A DNA stretch of 64,000 bases, from NCBI GenBank assembly GCA_016284875.1, contig JAEEPS010000007.1:1-64000 (forward strand), read 5' to 3'. The DNA is from Salinivirgaceae bacterium (GTDB taxonomy: Bacteria; Bacteroidota; Bacteroidia; Bacteroidales; SZUA-534). The first letter of the stretch is position 1. Each line of letters opens with the position of its first letter. Positions 26,650 to 34,764 of the stretch are shown here, in pieces. The translations under genes were made by a program, and so were the position numbers. The notes beneath the pieces are model-generated. The model searched no databases. It was given only the letters and a program-made list of their open reading frames with translations, and had not been told where the DNA came from.

Positions 26650-27528
26650 TCAAGCGTACAAATCGTTGCCCTTCATCCGCAGATAGCGGTTCACGGCAAG
26701 CGTGGTCGAGCACCAGACGATTGCAAAGCCAATCACCATGATGCAGGCGTAAAGAACGGCTATTGTGTCGAGTTCGTACAATATCGAAAGTTCGGGTATG
26801 TGCTTGTCAATCATATAAATGACACCACCGAGCAACACAAACGTTATCAGAATGCTGATGAGCGAATGCCACAAACTTTTTATCACAAATGGCGCGCGCA
26901 CAAACGCCCGAGTGGCCCCGACAAGTTCCATTGTCTTAATCAGGAACCGACGCGCATAAACCGAAAGGCGTATTGTGTTGTTAATCAGCGACAACGAGAT
27001 GATGAACAGCAGTCCGCAGAAAATGAGCAGCACAATGCTAATCTTCTTAATGTTCTGATTGACTGTCTCAATCAACGATTTCTGATACGATATTTCCTTC
27101 ACTTGCGAGTATTTGACCAGCCGCCTTTCAATTTTGGCTATGCTGTCGGCATTGGCGTACTCGGCTTTGAGTTTGACGTCTATCGACGACAGTAACGGAT
27201 TGTAACCCAAGAAATTGACAAAATCCTCGCCCAACTCGTCTTTCAGTTCCATTGCGGCCTGCTCCTTCGAGATGAACTCGGTGGAGCGCACAAACGACGA
27301 GGCATCGAGGCTCTTCTGGAGTTTAATCATATCAACTTCTTTCACATCGTTGTTCAGAAAAACGGTGAACCCGATGTTCTCCTTGACGTGACGCGAGATT
27401 TTATGCGCATTCAGAATCAGCAGTCCAACCAAGCCTATCACAAACAAAACCAATGATATACTGATGATGGTGGTCAGATAGGAACTCCTCAACTGGCGCG
27501 TCGTGACATGTGATTCTTTTTTGCTCAT
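26650..27528 (-). CDS. ftsX: Cell-division ABC transporter permease-like protein FtsX
   Basis: FtsX forms a complex with the ATPase FtsE and controls peptidoglycan hydrolases at division. About 292 residues: a cytoplasmic start, one membrane helix (about 20-42, TTIISISLVLFVIGLVGLLI), a periplasmic domain (GFTVFLNNDVKEVDMIKLQK to about 160), then three helices enclosing the FtsX domain (NTIRLSVYARRFLIKTMELV, GATRAFVRAPFVIK). The ATG at 27528 is chosen over an in-frame TTG two codons earlier; a TATATTTG box ends 21 bp upstream of it. ftsE is not adjacent, which is common in Bacteroidota. Confidence 0.95.
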   Translation of the reverse strand: MSKKESHVTTRQLRSSYLTTIISISLVLFVIGLVGLLILNAHKISRHVKENIGFTVFLNNDVKEVDMIKLQKSLDASSFVRSTEFISKEQAAMELKDELGEDFVNFLGYNPLLSSIDVKLKAEYANADSIAKIERRLVKYSQVKEISYQKSLIETVNQNIKKISIVLLIFCGLLFIISLSLINNTIRLSVYARRFLIKTMELVGATRAFVRAPFVIKSLWHSLISILITFVLLGGVIYMIDKHIPELSILYELDTIAVLYACIMVIGFAIVWCSTTLAVNRYLRMKGNDLYA

Positions 27529-27548
27529 TTTCAATATTTATTGGTTGA

Positions 27549-27556
27549 CAAATATA
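27549..27556 (-). promoter_or_regulatory. -7 promoter box of ftsX
   Basis: TATATTTG on the minus strand, a perfect TAnnTTTG box, with a weaker TTGG 19 bases upstream. Transcription would start near 27541, giving a 13-nt leader to the ATG at 27528. Confidence 0.5.
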
Positions 27557-27638
27557 GGTGAGTTCTGCAAAATCGCCAATTAAGTTTTTAGCGAAAAATC
27601 ATCATTCGCAAACAGGTTTCTTCTTAAAAGATAACTGC

Positions 27639-27836
27639 TTATTTATCAGCATTTTTCCTCTGGTTGCGCCTCAATAGGAAAAAGAGCACGGCCAAAACCG
27701 CTAGCCCCGCAAACAACAACGACTCCGAATAGTTGTGCCGCACACACTCTTTGACGGCGATAAACACGCACATGAGAGCGGCGGCGAACCAAAGGCTCTC
27801 GACAATCGCTCTCGACACTTGTGTTATCTTATTCAT
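27639..27836 (-). CDS. Small two-helix membrane protein
   Basis: About 65 residues from the ATG at 27836 (MNKITQVSRAIVESLWFAAA). Two membrane helices are predicted (about 15-29 and 40-56), with a charged loop between them (VKECVRHNYSES) and a basic tail (RRNQRKNADK). The start overlaps the lptC stop by 8 bp, so it is probably translated from the lptC mRNA. No family recognised. The partnership with lptC suggests an envelope role but nothing more. Confidence 0.6.
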   Translation of the reverse strand: MNKITQVSRAIVESLWFAAALMCVFIAVKECVRHNYSESLLFAGLAVLAVLFFLLRRNQRKNADK

Positions 27837-28389
27837 TTTCAATATCAAAAACGCCGCGGCCGTTTTTCACTTCCCAATTATTGAAATTTTCGTCCGATAT
27901 CATGCCGTCACCATATATTACGCCATCGGCAGTGGTGATTTTAACAAACTGGTTTGTCTCGATTGTGCCTTTTTCGCGGCTCCAGACAAGATATTCGGTG
28001 TTCAGGCAATCGCCCTTTTCGTTGTTCACCACAACATTGTTTTTGGCCTCCCAGGTGCCTTCCTTGTCGTTGTAGATGGAATAATCGGCCGACATGTGCG
28101 ATGTCACCGCGCCCGAAGTGTCGTAGGAGAACATCTCAATGCCGTTCGGGAACTCAAACGTGTTGTTGGTGACCGACAACTGACGCACCACCTTGCCTTT
28201 CATACGGACAGCCAGTTTCCCCTTGAGGGAACGAGTTATCTCAACATCGATACCGCTTATCTGCGCCGAATCGGTAAGCCCGCCCATGGCGTTAACCTGC
28301 CGCATATCGTTCTGACAATCAGTCAAAATAAAAATTAAGGCTCCCGCAAAAAGAGCCTTAATTAATATCGTATGTGGTTTCCTCAACAT
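27829..28389 (-). CDS. lptC: LPS export protein LptC (lipoprotein form)
   Basis: LptC links the LptB2FG inner-membrane transporter to the periplasmic LPS bridge. 186 residues from the ATG at 28389. A lipobox (FILTDCQ, Cys near 25) replaces the membrane helix of E. coli LptC, as in other Bacteroidota. The beta-jellyroll follows: MFSYDTSGAVTSHMSADYSI, GTWEAKNNVVVNNEKGDCL, TEYLVWSREKGTIETNQFVK. It starts 12 bp after the TPR gene. The first codons contain a terminator-like hairpin. Confidence 0.88.
   Translation of the reverse strand: MLRKPHTILIKALFAGALIFILTDCQNDMRQVNAMGGLTDSAQISGIDVEITRSLKGKLAVRMKGKVVRQLSVTNNTFEFPNGIEMFSYDTSGAVTSHMSADYSIYNDKEGTWEAKNNVVVNNEKGDCLNTEYLVWSREKGTIETNQFVKITTADGVIYGDGMISDENFNNWEVKNGRGVFDIENE
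28333..28363 (-). terminator. Terminator-like hairpin inside the lptC signal sequence
   Basis: ATTAAGGCTC pairs perfectly with GAGCCTTAAT (11 bp including the flanking A-T pair, 9-base loop). On the minus strand it is followed directly by TTTTTATTTT. It lies in lptC codons of about 9-20, 39 bp downstream of the TPR gene's stop. It has every feature of an intrinsic terminator yet sits inside a reading frame. Confidence 0.7.
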
Positions 28390-28401
28390 CAAAGAAGATG
28401 A

Positions 28402-29790
28402 TTAGAAACGAGCGGTTGTCTTCTCGTTAATCCAACCTCCGACAGTCACAGACGAGCCTTCCTGAATACCGAACATGAAAGCCTCCTCCTTGTTCGGGAA
28501 GTGCTTTTTGTATGTGTTTATCAACTCGTTAGCCTCTGCCTCGCACGATGCATCTACCTGTTTTCCTTTCATGAACTTATCGACAGCAGCCCAGTATGTT
28601 GCGTTGTGCTCAACCTGCTCCTGACCAATGTTCTGTGCATCGGCAGCGTATGCTTTGCCAATGGCGATATAGGCGCGACCGTTGTTCGGGTTTGCCTTGA
28701 TGGCCATGTTAGCCAACTCGCGAACTCGCTGGAAATGTTTCTGCATGAACACAACCTGACTCCACTCGTAGTAGTACTGCGATTTGAGAGGTGCATCATC
28801 CTGCAGTTCGCAAGCCTTCGAGTAATAATCGGCGGCTTTTGGCAATTCCTGCTTGATGAGGAACAGTCGGGCAAGGTTGCGGGCAGCAACTGCCGACGGC
28901 TCCAGAGCATAAAGTGCCTCCGATGCCTTGGCAAACAGCGGCGATGCGTTGCATTCAGCCTTATCGAGCAGTTTGGTAACCTTCTTCAGCCATTCAACAT
29001 CGTCTTTGTTGGCATCGTATTTTGCCTCGAAAATTGCAATCAGAGCATCGCAAGTTGCGGCGCCACTTTCAGAGAACAAAGCCTCAACGTTCTTAATGTC
29101 AACATCAAGATTCTCAAGTTCTTTCTGCGCGGCAGGAACCTTCTTGGCATCACCGCCAGCCACAATCTGCTTGTTGTTGGCAATTGCCAAATCGATTGTT
29201 GCCATGGCCAACTCGTAAGCCGAAATCACCTCGGCACCGTCAACCTCCTCGGCACGGTATTGGTCAACTGCACTCTGCATCATCACTGTTGTAACACCTG
29301 CGCCAGTCTCGCCCTTCTCAAGTTCGCACGATTTCTTCAGCATCTCATAAACATCGGCAGCAGCCTCTTTTCCGCGATAAGAGTACAAATCAACACCCTT
29401 TGAAGCCAGCACTGCGCCTTCCTGCTTGAAGTAGACAATGCGCTGGTCGTAAATCTGCATCAAGGTGTCGATTAGAGCCTCTTTCTTGCCTGCATCTTTT
29501 TCATCCTTGATAAGGTTTTTGTAGATGGTGGCGCCACGGATGAAAGTGTTCTTGCTGGCTGCGGGGCAGTTCTGGTAAACCTTGCGCCAGTCGTTGACGG
29601 CATCTTTGTAGTTTTTCTGTTTGTAGAACTCGTTGTAGAGCGACATACGCATAGCGCACTCCTCACGAGCCGCACTGTCTGGCCCATATTTCGGGTCGCC
29701 AAGATACTTTTTCTGTTGTGCATCAGTCTGGCCTGCCGCCATCATGAGCGACACTGCCAGTATTCCAAATTTGAAAGCAAACGTTTTCAT
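28402..29790 (-). CDS. Secreted/periplasmic TPR-repeat protein
   Basis: About 462 residues with a signal peptide (MKTFAFKFGILAVSLMMAAG, cleaved near QTDAQ). The ATG at 29790 is supported by a -7 box at 29815-29822. Helical repeats of TPR type run through it: YNEFYKQKNYKDAVNDWRKV near the start and AADYYSKACELQDDAPLKSQ, then MAIKANPNNGRAYIAIGKAY near the end. It resembles a Bacteroidota family of abundant TPR proteins with no fixed role. The alanine- and lysine-rich composition suggests a soluble periplasmic protein. Confidence 0.75.
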   Translation of the reverse strand: MKTFAFKFGILAVSLMMAAGQTDAQQKKYLGDPKYGPDSAAREECAMRMSLYNEFYKQKNYKDAVNDWRKVYQNCPAASKNTFIRGATIYKNLIKDEKDAGKKEALIDTLMQIYDQRIVYFKQEGAVLASKGVDLYSYRGKEAAADVYEMLKKSCELEKGETGAGVTTVMMQSAVDQYRAEEVDGAEVISAYELAMATIDLAIANNKQIVAGGDAKKVPAAQKELENLDVDIKNVEALFSESGAATCDALIAIFEAKYDANKDDVEWLKKVTKLLDKAECNASPLFAKASEALYALEPSAVAARNLARLFLIKQELPKAADYYSKACELQDDAPLKSQYYYEWSQVVFMQKHFQRVRELANMAIKANPNNGRAYIAIGKAYAADAQNIGQEQVEHNATYWAAVDKFMKGKQVDASCEAEANELINTYKKHFPNKEEAFMFGIQEGSSVTVGGWINEKTTARF

Positions 29791-29814
29791 TTTTTTTGTG
29801 TTAAAATTCTGCGC

Positions 29815-29822
29815 CAAAGGTA
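29815..29822 (-). promoter_or_regulatory. -7 promoter box of the TPR gene
   Basis: TACCTTTG on the minus strand matches TAnnTTTG. No good -33 TTTG is visible. The implied leader to the ATG at 29790 is about 17 nt. The rest of 29823-29991 shows no gene or clear repeat. Confidence 0.4.
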
Positions 29823-29991
29823 ATAAATCTTTATTAGGTACGCCCCTTATTGAAAAAGTTTATGATTTTTTGAGGGTTGCTGATTTTAATAAATACCTGA
29901 TATATAACATATTGCATTTTAAGCGATACAGCGGCATATTTCTTCAATTATGCCACGTTCGCCAATGAAATATCACTGCCGATGGGCAATT

Positions 29992-30024
29992 ATTGCGCAT
30001 CTGTCCAAACTTTGATTAAATTTG
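29992..30024 (+). promoter_or_regulatory. Promoter of tRNA-Arg
   Basis: ATTG (29992-29995), 21 bases, TAAATTTG (30017-30024). The -7 box is a perfect TAnnTTTG; it ends 10 bp before the mature tRNA. Confidence 0.5.
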
Positions 30025-30034
30025 CGCCCGTCAA

Positions 30035-30106
30035 GGTCTCATAGTTCAATGGATAGAATTTCAGATTCCGGTTCTGACGATTAGGGTTCGACTCCCTATG
30101 AGATCA
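30035..30106 (+). tRNA. tRNA-Arg (anticodon CCG)
   Basis: 72 nt. The acceptor arms GGTCTCA and TGAGATC pair over 7 bp with one G-T. The D arm contains GTTCAATGGATAGAA. The anticodon stem TCAGA/TCTGA encloses the loop TTCCGGT (anticodon CCG, reads CGG). The T arm is TAGGG TTCGACT CCCTA and the discriminator is A. CCA is not encoded. It is followed by a strong terminator. Confidence 0.95.
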
Positions 30107-30114
30107 CACAAACG

Positions 30115-30152
30115 AAAAATCCTCAAAACTTGCAGCGGTTTTGAGGATTTTT
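30115..30152 (+). terminator. Terminator of tRNA-Arg
   Basis: A perfect 15-bp stem (30115-30129 with 30138-30152, core ATCCTCAAAAC) with an 8-base loop and a T-run. The A-run on the other side also lets it stop the minus-strand transcript of the deacetylase operon. Confidence 0.9.
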
Positions 30153-30172
30153 TTGATGGTATGTGATGTTTT

Positions 30173-31018
30173 TCAAAGATTTACAACCGGCGCCTTCGAC
30201 CAATCGATTTGTTGCTCGGCGGTGGCGACATCGGTGAAGGGGAAATCGGTGAGCCATTGACGCAGTTTGGCCTCAGCGCCCTTCAACCCAACGTATGACT
30301 TGAACTTGCGTTTGAGCGGAAGGCCGTGCAGCATTGGCTGACCGGCATCTAAATCGCGGGGATGAATGTACGACATCAGATATTCCTGACCGCTACTCCA
30401 CCGCTTGATGAGCGGATAAGGAAACAGCCGGAAATAACCGCCGCCCGTGAAAATGATATGGCGACCGGCTATGATTTTTGTTGTGATAGGAAACTCTTTG
30501 ATTGTGATGCCGTTACGACTGATAATGCTCGGCACGGGGCGGCTGTAGGTTGGCATTCCGCCGTGGCCGTGATGGGCGGGAAAAACAGAGCAATCGGTGG
30601 TGATGCCCAACTCCGCCAGAGTCTCAAACGCCCACCCCTCACTCTCGCGGATTGAGAAGCCCGGCACCCGGAACGATGTTACCTTTTTGCCCGTCAAATC
30701 CTCGAGAAACTTCACACTCGACTCCACATCATCGCGGAACTCGGCCGGCGTCTGTTCCCAAATGAGTTGGTGATTCATTGTGTGGCTGCCAATCTGATAT
30801 TTTTCGGCAATCCGACGAACCAAATCGGGATAATTCTTTGCTATCCAGCCCACCACAAAAAAAGTGGCGCGCGAGTTTGTGTCTTCAAGTATGCGGAAAA
30901 GCCGCTCCACATTCTCGTAAATGCGAACCTCGTATGTCCGCCACTGCTCCTCGTTGCGAGTCTCCTCAAAATCAAGGATATGGAACCACTCTTCGATATC
31001 AAAGGTTAGAATGTTCAT
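30173..31018 (-). CDS. Polysaccharide deacetylase, XrtA/PEP-CTERM-locus type (DUF3473)
   Basis: 281 residues of the NodB fold, which removes acetyl groups from polysaccharide amino sugars. It starts MNILTFDIEEWFH, with Asp-Ile-Glu-Glu where ordinary members have TFDDGP. The zinc motif HTMNH and FRVPGFS follow. The C-terminal DUF3473 part contains QEYLMSYIHPRDLD. This subtype is named from exosortase/EPS loci, yet no exosortase gene is in the window. There is no signal peptide, so it probably acts on a cytoplasmic lipid-linked or nucleotide-linked substrate. It follows the ATP-grasp gene by 4 bp and ends the polysaccharide transcription unit. Confidence 0.88.
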   Translation of the reverse strand: MNILTFDIEEWFHILDFEETRNEEQWRTYEVRIYENVERLFRILEDTNSRATFFVVGWIAKNYPDLVRRIAEKYQIGSHTMNHQLIWEQTPAEFRDDVESSVKFLEDLTGKKVTSFRVPGFSIRESEGWAFETLAELGITTDCSVFPAHHGHGGMPTYSRPVPSIISRNGITIKEFPITTKIIAGRHIIFTGGGYFRLFPYPLIKRWSSGQEYLMSYIHPRDLDAGQPMLHGLPLKRKFKSYVGLKGAEAKLRQWLTDFPFTDVATAEQQIDWSKAPVVNL

Positions 31019-31022
31019 AACG

Positions 31023-32195
31023 CTATCGTGTGCCAGATTTTGTTTTTCTGAATTTTGGTGAAAGTTGTTTTATGACATTCCCGAATGTACCGAAAAAGAA
31101 CGGCAACGGGTCCGAAAAACAACTGATATCTTGATAAAAAATGTTGCGACCAATGAATTTAAACCAATTGGGGGTTGTTTTGAAACGGTTTTTGCTGTAG
31201 AAAAACCACAATGTTTCAAAGCCCAAATGCCGCAGATAAACGCTTTTACTTGATTGGTAACACCTATGCTGATTACCCAAATATTCACTCACTATGACAT
31301 CCGCCCAATCGATTCCTGCGGCGAAAGGTGTTTTGACGCACGCAGGCAACCGCGGATTGATTTCCATTATCAGCAACTCGCCTGTGCGCGGGTCTTCAAT
31401 TGTATCGAAATCGGCAAAACCAACCCAGCCAATATCTTTCAAAATTTGATAACAAACTCCGACAATCTTATCATTCTCATCCGAAGTGTTGCAGCAACTG
31501 CTACCACCATTTTCGGGGTACCAGCGAATCTTTTTAATTACAGAAGATTGGACAAGTTCTTGCTTTTCATTTACATACAACTGAATCTTTACCTGACTGC
31601 CACCTGACGGAATGTATGTTTGCAAATGACAACTGCCGTATTTTTCATATATGCCAGGAAACGACTCAAATAATTCTTCTTTGTTGTTAATCAGCGTCAT
31701 ACCTCTGCCACCGCTTGTTAGATTCGGCTTTATCAGTAACGGAAACTGCAAAGAATCAACGTCTATTTGTTCTATATGGCCATCTTCAACAATTGTCGTT
31801 AGCGGGTGCGGATAGCCTTTCTCCTGACAAATCCGCATAAGAGAATGCTTGTCGTATGCCCTTGAAAATGTTTCGTAATCTGGCATCACGAATGCGGTGA
31901 ACTGACGCAGTTCGTTCAAGTATTTGCTAAGCATAACGGCGGCATCATCGTTCATCGGAATAACCGCAACGTATTTCTCTCTTTCAAGTATCTGCCTGAC
32001 AAACTGATAATACGCTTGTGAGTTTTCTACATCTGCAAAAAGAAATCTTTTGCTAATGAACCGTGACGGATAGCCGTAACTGAGCCGCGACGCATAAACT
32101 CCCGCCAAAAAAAATCCTTTTTTGTGCAGCGAGCGGGCTACAGGCAAGGTTTGAGTGGCATCGGCATATAATAACAGGATTTTATCCTTTCTCAT
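31023..32195 (-). CDS. ATP-grasp enzyme of a polysaccharide locus
   Basis: 390 residues. An N-terminal Rossmann-like part ([20 protein letters not shown]) is followed by an ATP-grasp fold (about 110-300): [19 protein letters not shown], then [14 protein letters not shown] and [19 protein letters not shown]. The C-terminal 80 residues are aromatic and basic ([20 protein letters not shown]), perhaps membrane-associated. ATP-grasp enzymes ligate a carboxylate to an amine or thiol. Similar genes in EPS loci are thought to add amino acids to sugars, but the substrate here is unknown. It overlaps the hexapeptide acyltransferase by 14 bp. Confidence 0.8.
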   Translation of the reverse strand: MRKDKILLLYADATQTLPVARSLHKKGFFLAGVYASRLSYGYPSRFISKRFLFADVENSQAYYQFVRQILEREKYVAVIPMNDDAAVMLSKYLNELRQFTAFVMPDYETFSRAYDKHSLMRICQEKGYPHPLTTIVEDGHIEQIDVDSLQFPLLIKPNLTSGGRGMTLINNKEELFESFPGIYEKYGSCHLQTYIPSGGSQVKIQLYVNEKQELVQSSVIKKIRWYPENGGSSCCNTSDENDKIVGVCYQILKDIGWVGFADFDTIEDPRTGELLIMEINPRLPACVKTPFAAGIDWADVIVSEYLGNQHRCYQSSKSVYLRHLGFETLWFFYSKNRFKTTPNWFKFIGRNIFYQDISCFSDPLPFFFGTFGNVIKQLSPKFRKTKSGTR

Positions 32196-32760
32196 CGGTT
32201 CTGTATTTTAACACTTTAGCGGGCACACCACCCACAATAGCATATTCGGGAACATCGCGGTTTACAACGGCGCCTGCGGCTATTATCGCACCTTTACCTA
32301 CTGTTACGCCAGCCAGAATTATCGCACCGCCGCCAATCCAGACATCATCGCCAATAACTATTGGCGCTTCAACATAGTCTTGTTCCTTAGTCGGCACATC
32401 CTTTGTGTAAAATCCGTGATTGAAAGCAATCATCATAACATTGGCGCCAGTATGCACATAATTGCCGATTGTTATTGAGCCATTGGCAGTTTTCCCCGCC
32501 TGTATCAATGCATTGTGGTTGATAAGACAATTATCACCAATTGTGACAAATTCGCCTTCGCGAATCATAGCCGTAGGGTGGATATTTGTGTGTTTGCCGA
32601 CTTTCATTTTTCGCCGTCCGCGCACATAGTTGATTAAATAATAAGCCGTTAGCGAGAACAACCATTTAATGTGTTTCAACGAAAAAAATGTCGCAAGCAA
32701 CTGCCCAATTCGGGTGAGAAGCGACGGTTTTGTATAATGTGTGCGTGTGGCGGGGGACAT
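32182..32760 (-). CDS. Hexapeptide-repeat O-acyltransferase
   Basis: 192 residues. A basic N-terminus with a hydrophobic stretch (about 30-45) precedes a left-handed beta-helix built of hexapeptides ([20 protein letters not shown], then [20 protein letters not shown] and [20 protein letters not shown]). The NHGFYTKD loop matches maltose/galactoside acetyltransferase-like enzymes. It probably acetylates a sugar of the surface polysaccharide. It lies 5 bp after the WecG-family gene and overlaps the ATP-grasp gene. Confidence 0.88.
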   Translation of the reverse strand: MSPATRTHYTKPSLLTRIGQLLATFFSLKHIKWLFSLTAYYLINYVRGRRKMKVGKHTNIHPTAMIREGEFVTIGDNCLINHNALIQAGKTANGSITIGNYVHTGANVMMIAFNHGFYTKDVPTKEQDYVEAPIVIGDDVWIGGGAIILAGVTVGKGAIIAAGAVVNRDVPEYAIVGGVPAKVLKYRTDEKG

Positions 32761-32765
32761 AGTTG

Positions 32766-33515
32766 TTAGTTTAAATGAAAAATGCGTCTAAATAGAATTT
32801 CTACAGTGAATATAGATAGCATTACAAAAAAGTGCACATAAGTAATGAAGTTTTTAAGGGACATCTTTCTCCAAAAGAACCCCGTCAACCCCATCTTCTG
32901 CACCATCTTATTAGGGTGCTTTATCTCTCCTAATGCGAAACGGAATGCCGCGCCAACTCCAATCAGAACTTTATCGGGCAAATATTCGAATAGTCTTGCG
33001 GCAAAAAAATCCTGTTTGGGCGCCCTCAACGCAACCCAAACCACATCGGCGTTGCTCTCGCGTATTCTTTTGGCAATATCATCATAGTCAAACTCGTCAA
33101 CATCGCAGAATGCAGGTGAATATGTGCCGACAATCGACGATTGCGAGTATCTGCTTTTCAAAGCCGACAATGTTTCTTCGGTATCGCCTAAAAGAAAATG
33201 CTTCAGGCCTTTTGTTGTATCGTTGAGCATCGCTACCATCAAATCGGGCCCTGTTGTGCGGTGCACGCTTTTCAGCCCCCATAATTTTGCCATCCAAACA
33301 AGCGGCATACCATCGGGCAAGCACATAAAGGCATTGTCCATCACTGCTCGATAATCGTTGTGCTTATTGGCATAAACCACTGTCCGCATATTGCTCACGC
33401 AGACATATCCGCCCTGCCTGCTTAATGTGGCTTGCTCAATGCGGCTTTGCGCATCGGCGGGGGTGGTTGCTGAAATATATGTTTTACCTATACGATAACT
33501 ATTCTGATTTTTCAC
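32766..33515 (-). CDS. WecG/TagA/CpsF-family glycosyltransferase (GT26)
   Basis: 249 residues. Family blocks: [67 protein letters not shown], and [20 protein letters not shown] with [15 protein letters not shown]. WecG transfers ManNAcA and TagA ManNAc onto lipid-linked GlcNAc, so this probably adds the second sugar. The start is a GTG at 33515; no earlier in-frame ATG is credible. A C-terminal hydrophobic segment (about 222-240) is present. The 300 bp upstream hold only repeats and a gene remnant. Confidence 0.9.
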   Translation of the reverse strand: MKNQNSYRIGKTYISATTPADAQSRIEQATLSRQGGYVCVSNMRTVVYANKHNDYRAVMDNAFMCLPDGMPLVWMAKLWGLKSVHRTTGPDLMVAMLNDTTKGLKHFLLGDTEETLSALKSRYSQSSIVGTYSPAFCDVDEFDYDDIAKRIRESNADVVWVALRAPKQDFFAARLFEYLPDKVLIGVGAAFRFALGEIKHPNKMVQKMGLTGFFWRKMSLKNFITYVHFFVMLSIFTVEILFRRIFHLN

Positions 33516-33552
33516 AATTCTATTTGTTTAACTTCCAATGGGTATTTTGGCT

Positions 33553-33582
33553 CTAACCGATTGTATCCGATTTCAACCCGAG
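33553..33582 (+). repeat. Solitary 10-bp-phased repeat arm
   Basis: Three consecutive 10-mers: CTAACCGATT, GTATCCGATT, TCAACCCGAG. The first is identical to the outermost unit of both arms of the GxxExxY element at 58.5-59.05 kb. No inverted partner is visible nearby, so this looks like one end of a decayed copy. Confidence 0.65.
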
Positions 33583-33611
33583 TTTTTCTTGCAGGCGACA
33601 ACACTTTGTTC

Positions 33612-33686
33612 CTAACCAAACTTATCCGAACTAAACCTAAAGACAAAAAATCAATATTTTGGATAAATTTGGGTTCGTTTGGTTAG
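33612..33686. repeat. Gene-less 10-bp-phased inverted repeat
   Basis: Left arm 33612-33641 (CTAACCAAAC, TTATCCGAAC, TAAACCTAAA) faces right arm 33657-33686, which on the minus strand begins with the identical CTAACCAAAC followed by two more 10-mers. Only 15 bp separate the arms. It has the architecture of the 58.5-kb element without its gene. Confidence 0.65.
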
Positions 33687-33756
33687 CGATAAAACCTTGT
33701 TTATTTTTTTATCAAAATTTTCTTTCAATTTCTCGCGAAGCGAATCTGCATTTCAA

Positions 33757-33808
33757 ATTGCCGCCTGCGGCAATCAATTTTCCGTGGTTTCAGTGCTTTC
33801 CGTGGTTA
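33757..33808. repeat. Palindrome and short direct repeat
   Basis: ATTGCCGC and GCGGCAAT form a perfect 8-bp stem (33757-33774) with a 2-base loop. TTCCGTGGTT then occurs twice about 19 bp apart (about 33780-33806). With the arms at 33553-33686 these fill the gap between the WecG-family gene and the glycosyltransferase remnant. No ORF of the expected codon use is present. Confidence 0.5.
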
Positions 33809-33821
33809 TAAAACTCCGTTG

Positions 33822-34004
33822 TTAAACACAAGCCCCCAAGCACTCGCACATTCTGTGCTCAAACTTCTCCAATGTGAAATTCTGCCTGAAAATATCATAT
33901 CCTGCTTCCCCCATCTGGCGGCGCAGAGCGGGATTAAGCAACAACTGATCAATGGCTGCGGCCAGCGATTCGGCAGTTTTGCGCTCACATATTATGCCGT
34001 TCTC
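33822..34004 (-). pseudogene. Remnant: last ~60 codons of a GT4 glycosyltransferase
   Basis: Reading 34004 to 33822 gives a peptide starting ENGIICERKTAESLAAAID, containing PALRRQMGEAGYDIF and FTLEKFEHRM, then a TAA stop. This is the characteristic C-terminus of GT4 glycosyltransferases. Upstream in frame a stop occurs about 15 bp away, inside licD, and no start codon or N-terminal part exists. The licD stop lies within this remnant. It is therefore the stub of a gene whose 5' part was replaced. Its codons are G+C-richer than licD. Confidence 0.8.
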
Positions 34005-34756
34005 TTTTTTCTTATCTTATAGCAATCTGTAGGTATAGGCTTAATAACTTCTCGCCCTAACAAACCATTCAAACGCTCTGCTCGCATATTATATCTTTCC
34101 ATCTTTTTCACCGCTCGTTTTTCCATAATGGGATTAAACATAAAATCGGGCATTACATAATAAAACCACCAATTAAACTTACTCTTTATTCTCTTAATAA
34201 AAGACATATTATATGGTTTCATAACAATTGGTACGTTCCAAGTGCCTCCGTAATTAAACATCATCGCCTCTTCTGCATATCGAGTCGCAAGGAACTTTTC
34301 TCCTTGAAAATCATATTCTACTAAATTAGTAACATATTTTTCTGGGATAGGGTCCCCTACGGTTTCGCGCACACCATCAATCAACGGGGCCATAATATAA
34401 AAGTCTATATACTCTCCCTTTCTCATGATTGAACAAAGACCATCTCGCCTATCGTACCGAATGACTTCAAATCCGTTATCCCTCAATTCGAACAACATTG
34501 ACTTAAATATGTCTAAATCTTCACGCATAATAAACAAGTCAATATCTTCATCATGAGCAATAAAATCATGTTCCCGAATGGCACCTAATAATGTTCCATA
34601 AATCAAACCGAACTTCAATCCTTTCTTTTGGGCAATAGAATTGAACAATAACAAGTTTTCTTTAGCAATCACCATGTCCATTACCTTAATGCCATTATAC
34701 ACTATCTTGAACTTGTAGGTGTACTTCCCGTTAGGTGTGTCTATTGACAATTTCAT
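33992..34756 (-). CDS. LicD-family phosphotransferase
   Basis: 254 residues. The LicD nucleotidyltransferase-fold core is clear: FGLIYGTLLGAIREHDFIAH followed by DEDIDLFI, then a GEYIDFYIM strand. LicD proteins transfer phosphocholine or other phospho-alcohols from a CDP-activated donor to glycans. A CDP-forming enzyme and an SDR lie directly upstream (34765-36530), so a CDP-alditol-type donor is likely. The last four codons (RTA and stop) use bases that belong to the adjacent GT4 remnant, so the natural C-terminus may be altered. Codon use is A+T-rich. Confidence 0.87.
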   Translation of the reverse strand: MKLSIDTPNGKYTYKFKIVYNGIKVMDMVIAKENLLLFNSIAQKKGLKFGLIYGTLLGAIREHDFIAHDEDIDLFIMREDLDIFKSMLFELRDNGFEVIRYDRRDGLCSIMRKGEYIDFYIMAPLIDGVRETVGDPIPEKYVTNLVEYDFQGEKFLATRYAEEAMMFNYGGTWNVPIVMKPYNMSFIKRIKSKFNWWFYYVMPDFMFNPIMEKRAVKKMERYNMRAERLNGLLGREVIKPIPTDCYKIRKKRTA

Positions 34757-34764
34757 AATGTGCG

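Noticed and set aside
33806..33988. 60-codon frame with an ATG in the licD/WecG gap.
   Set aside because: Wrong frame. The neighbouring frame gives an unmistakable GT4 C-terminus, so the region is a pseudogene remnant.
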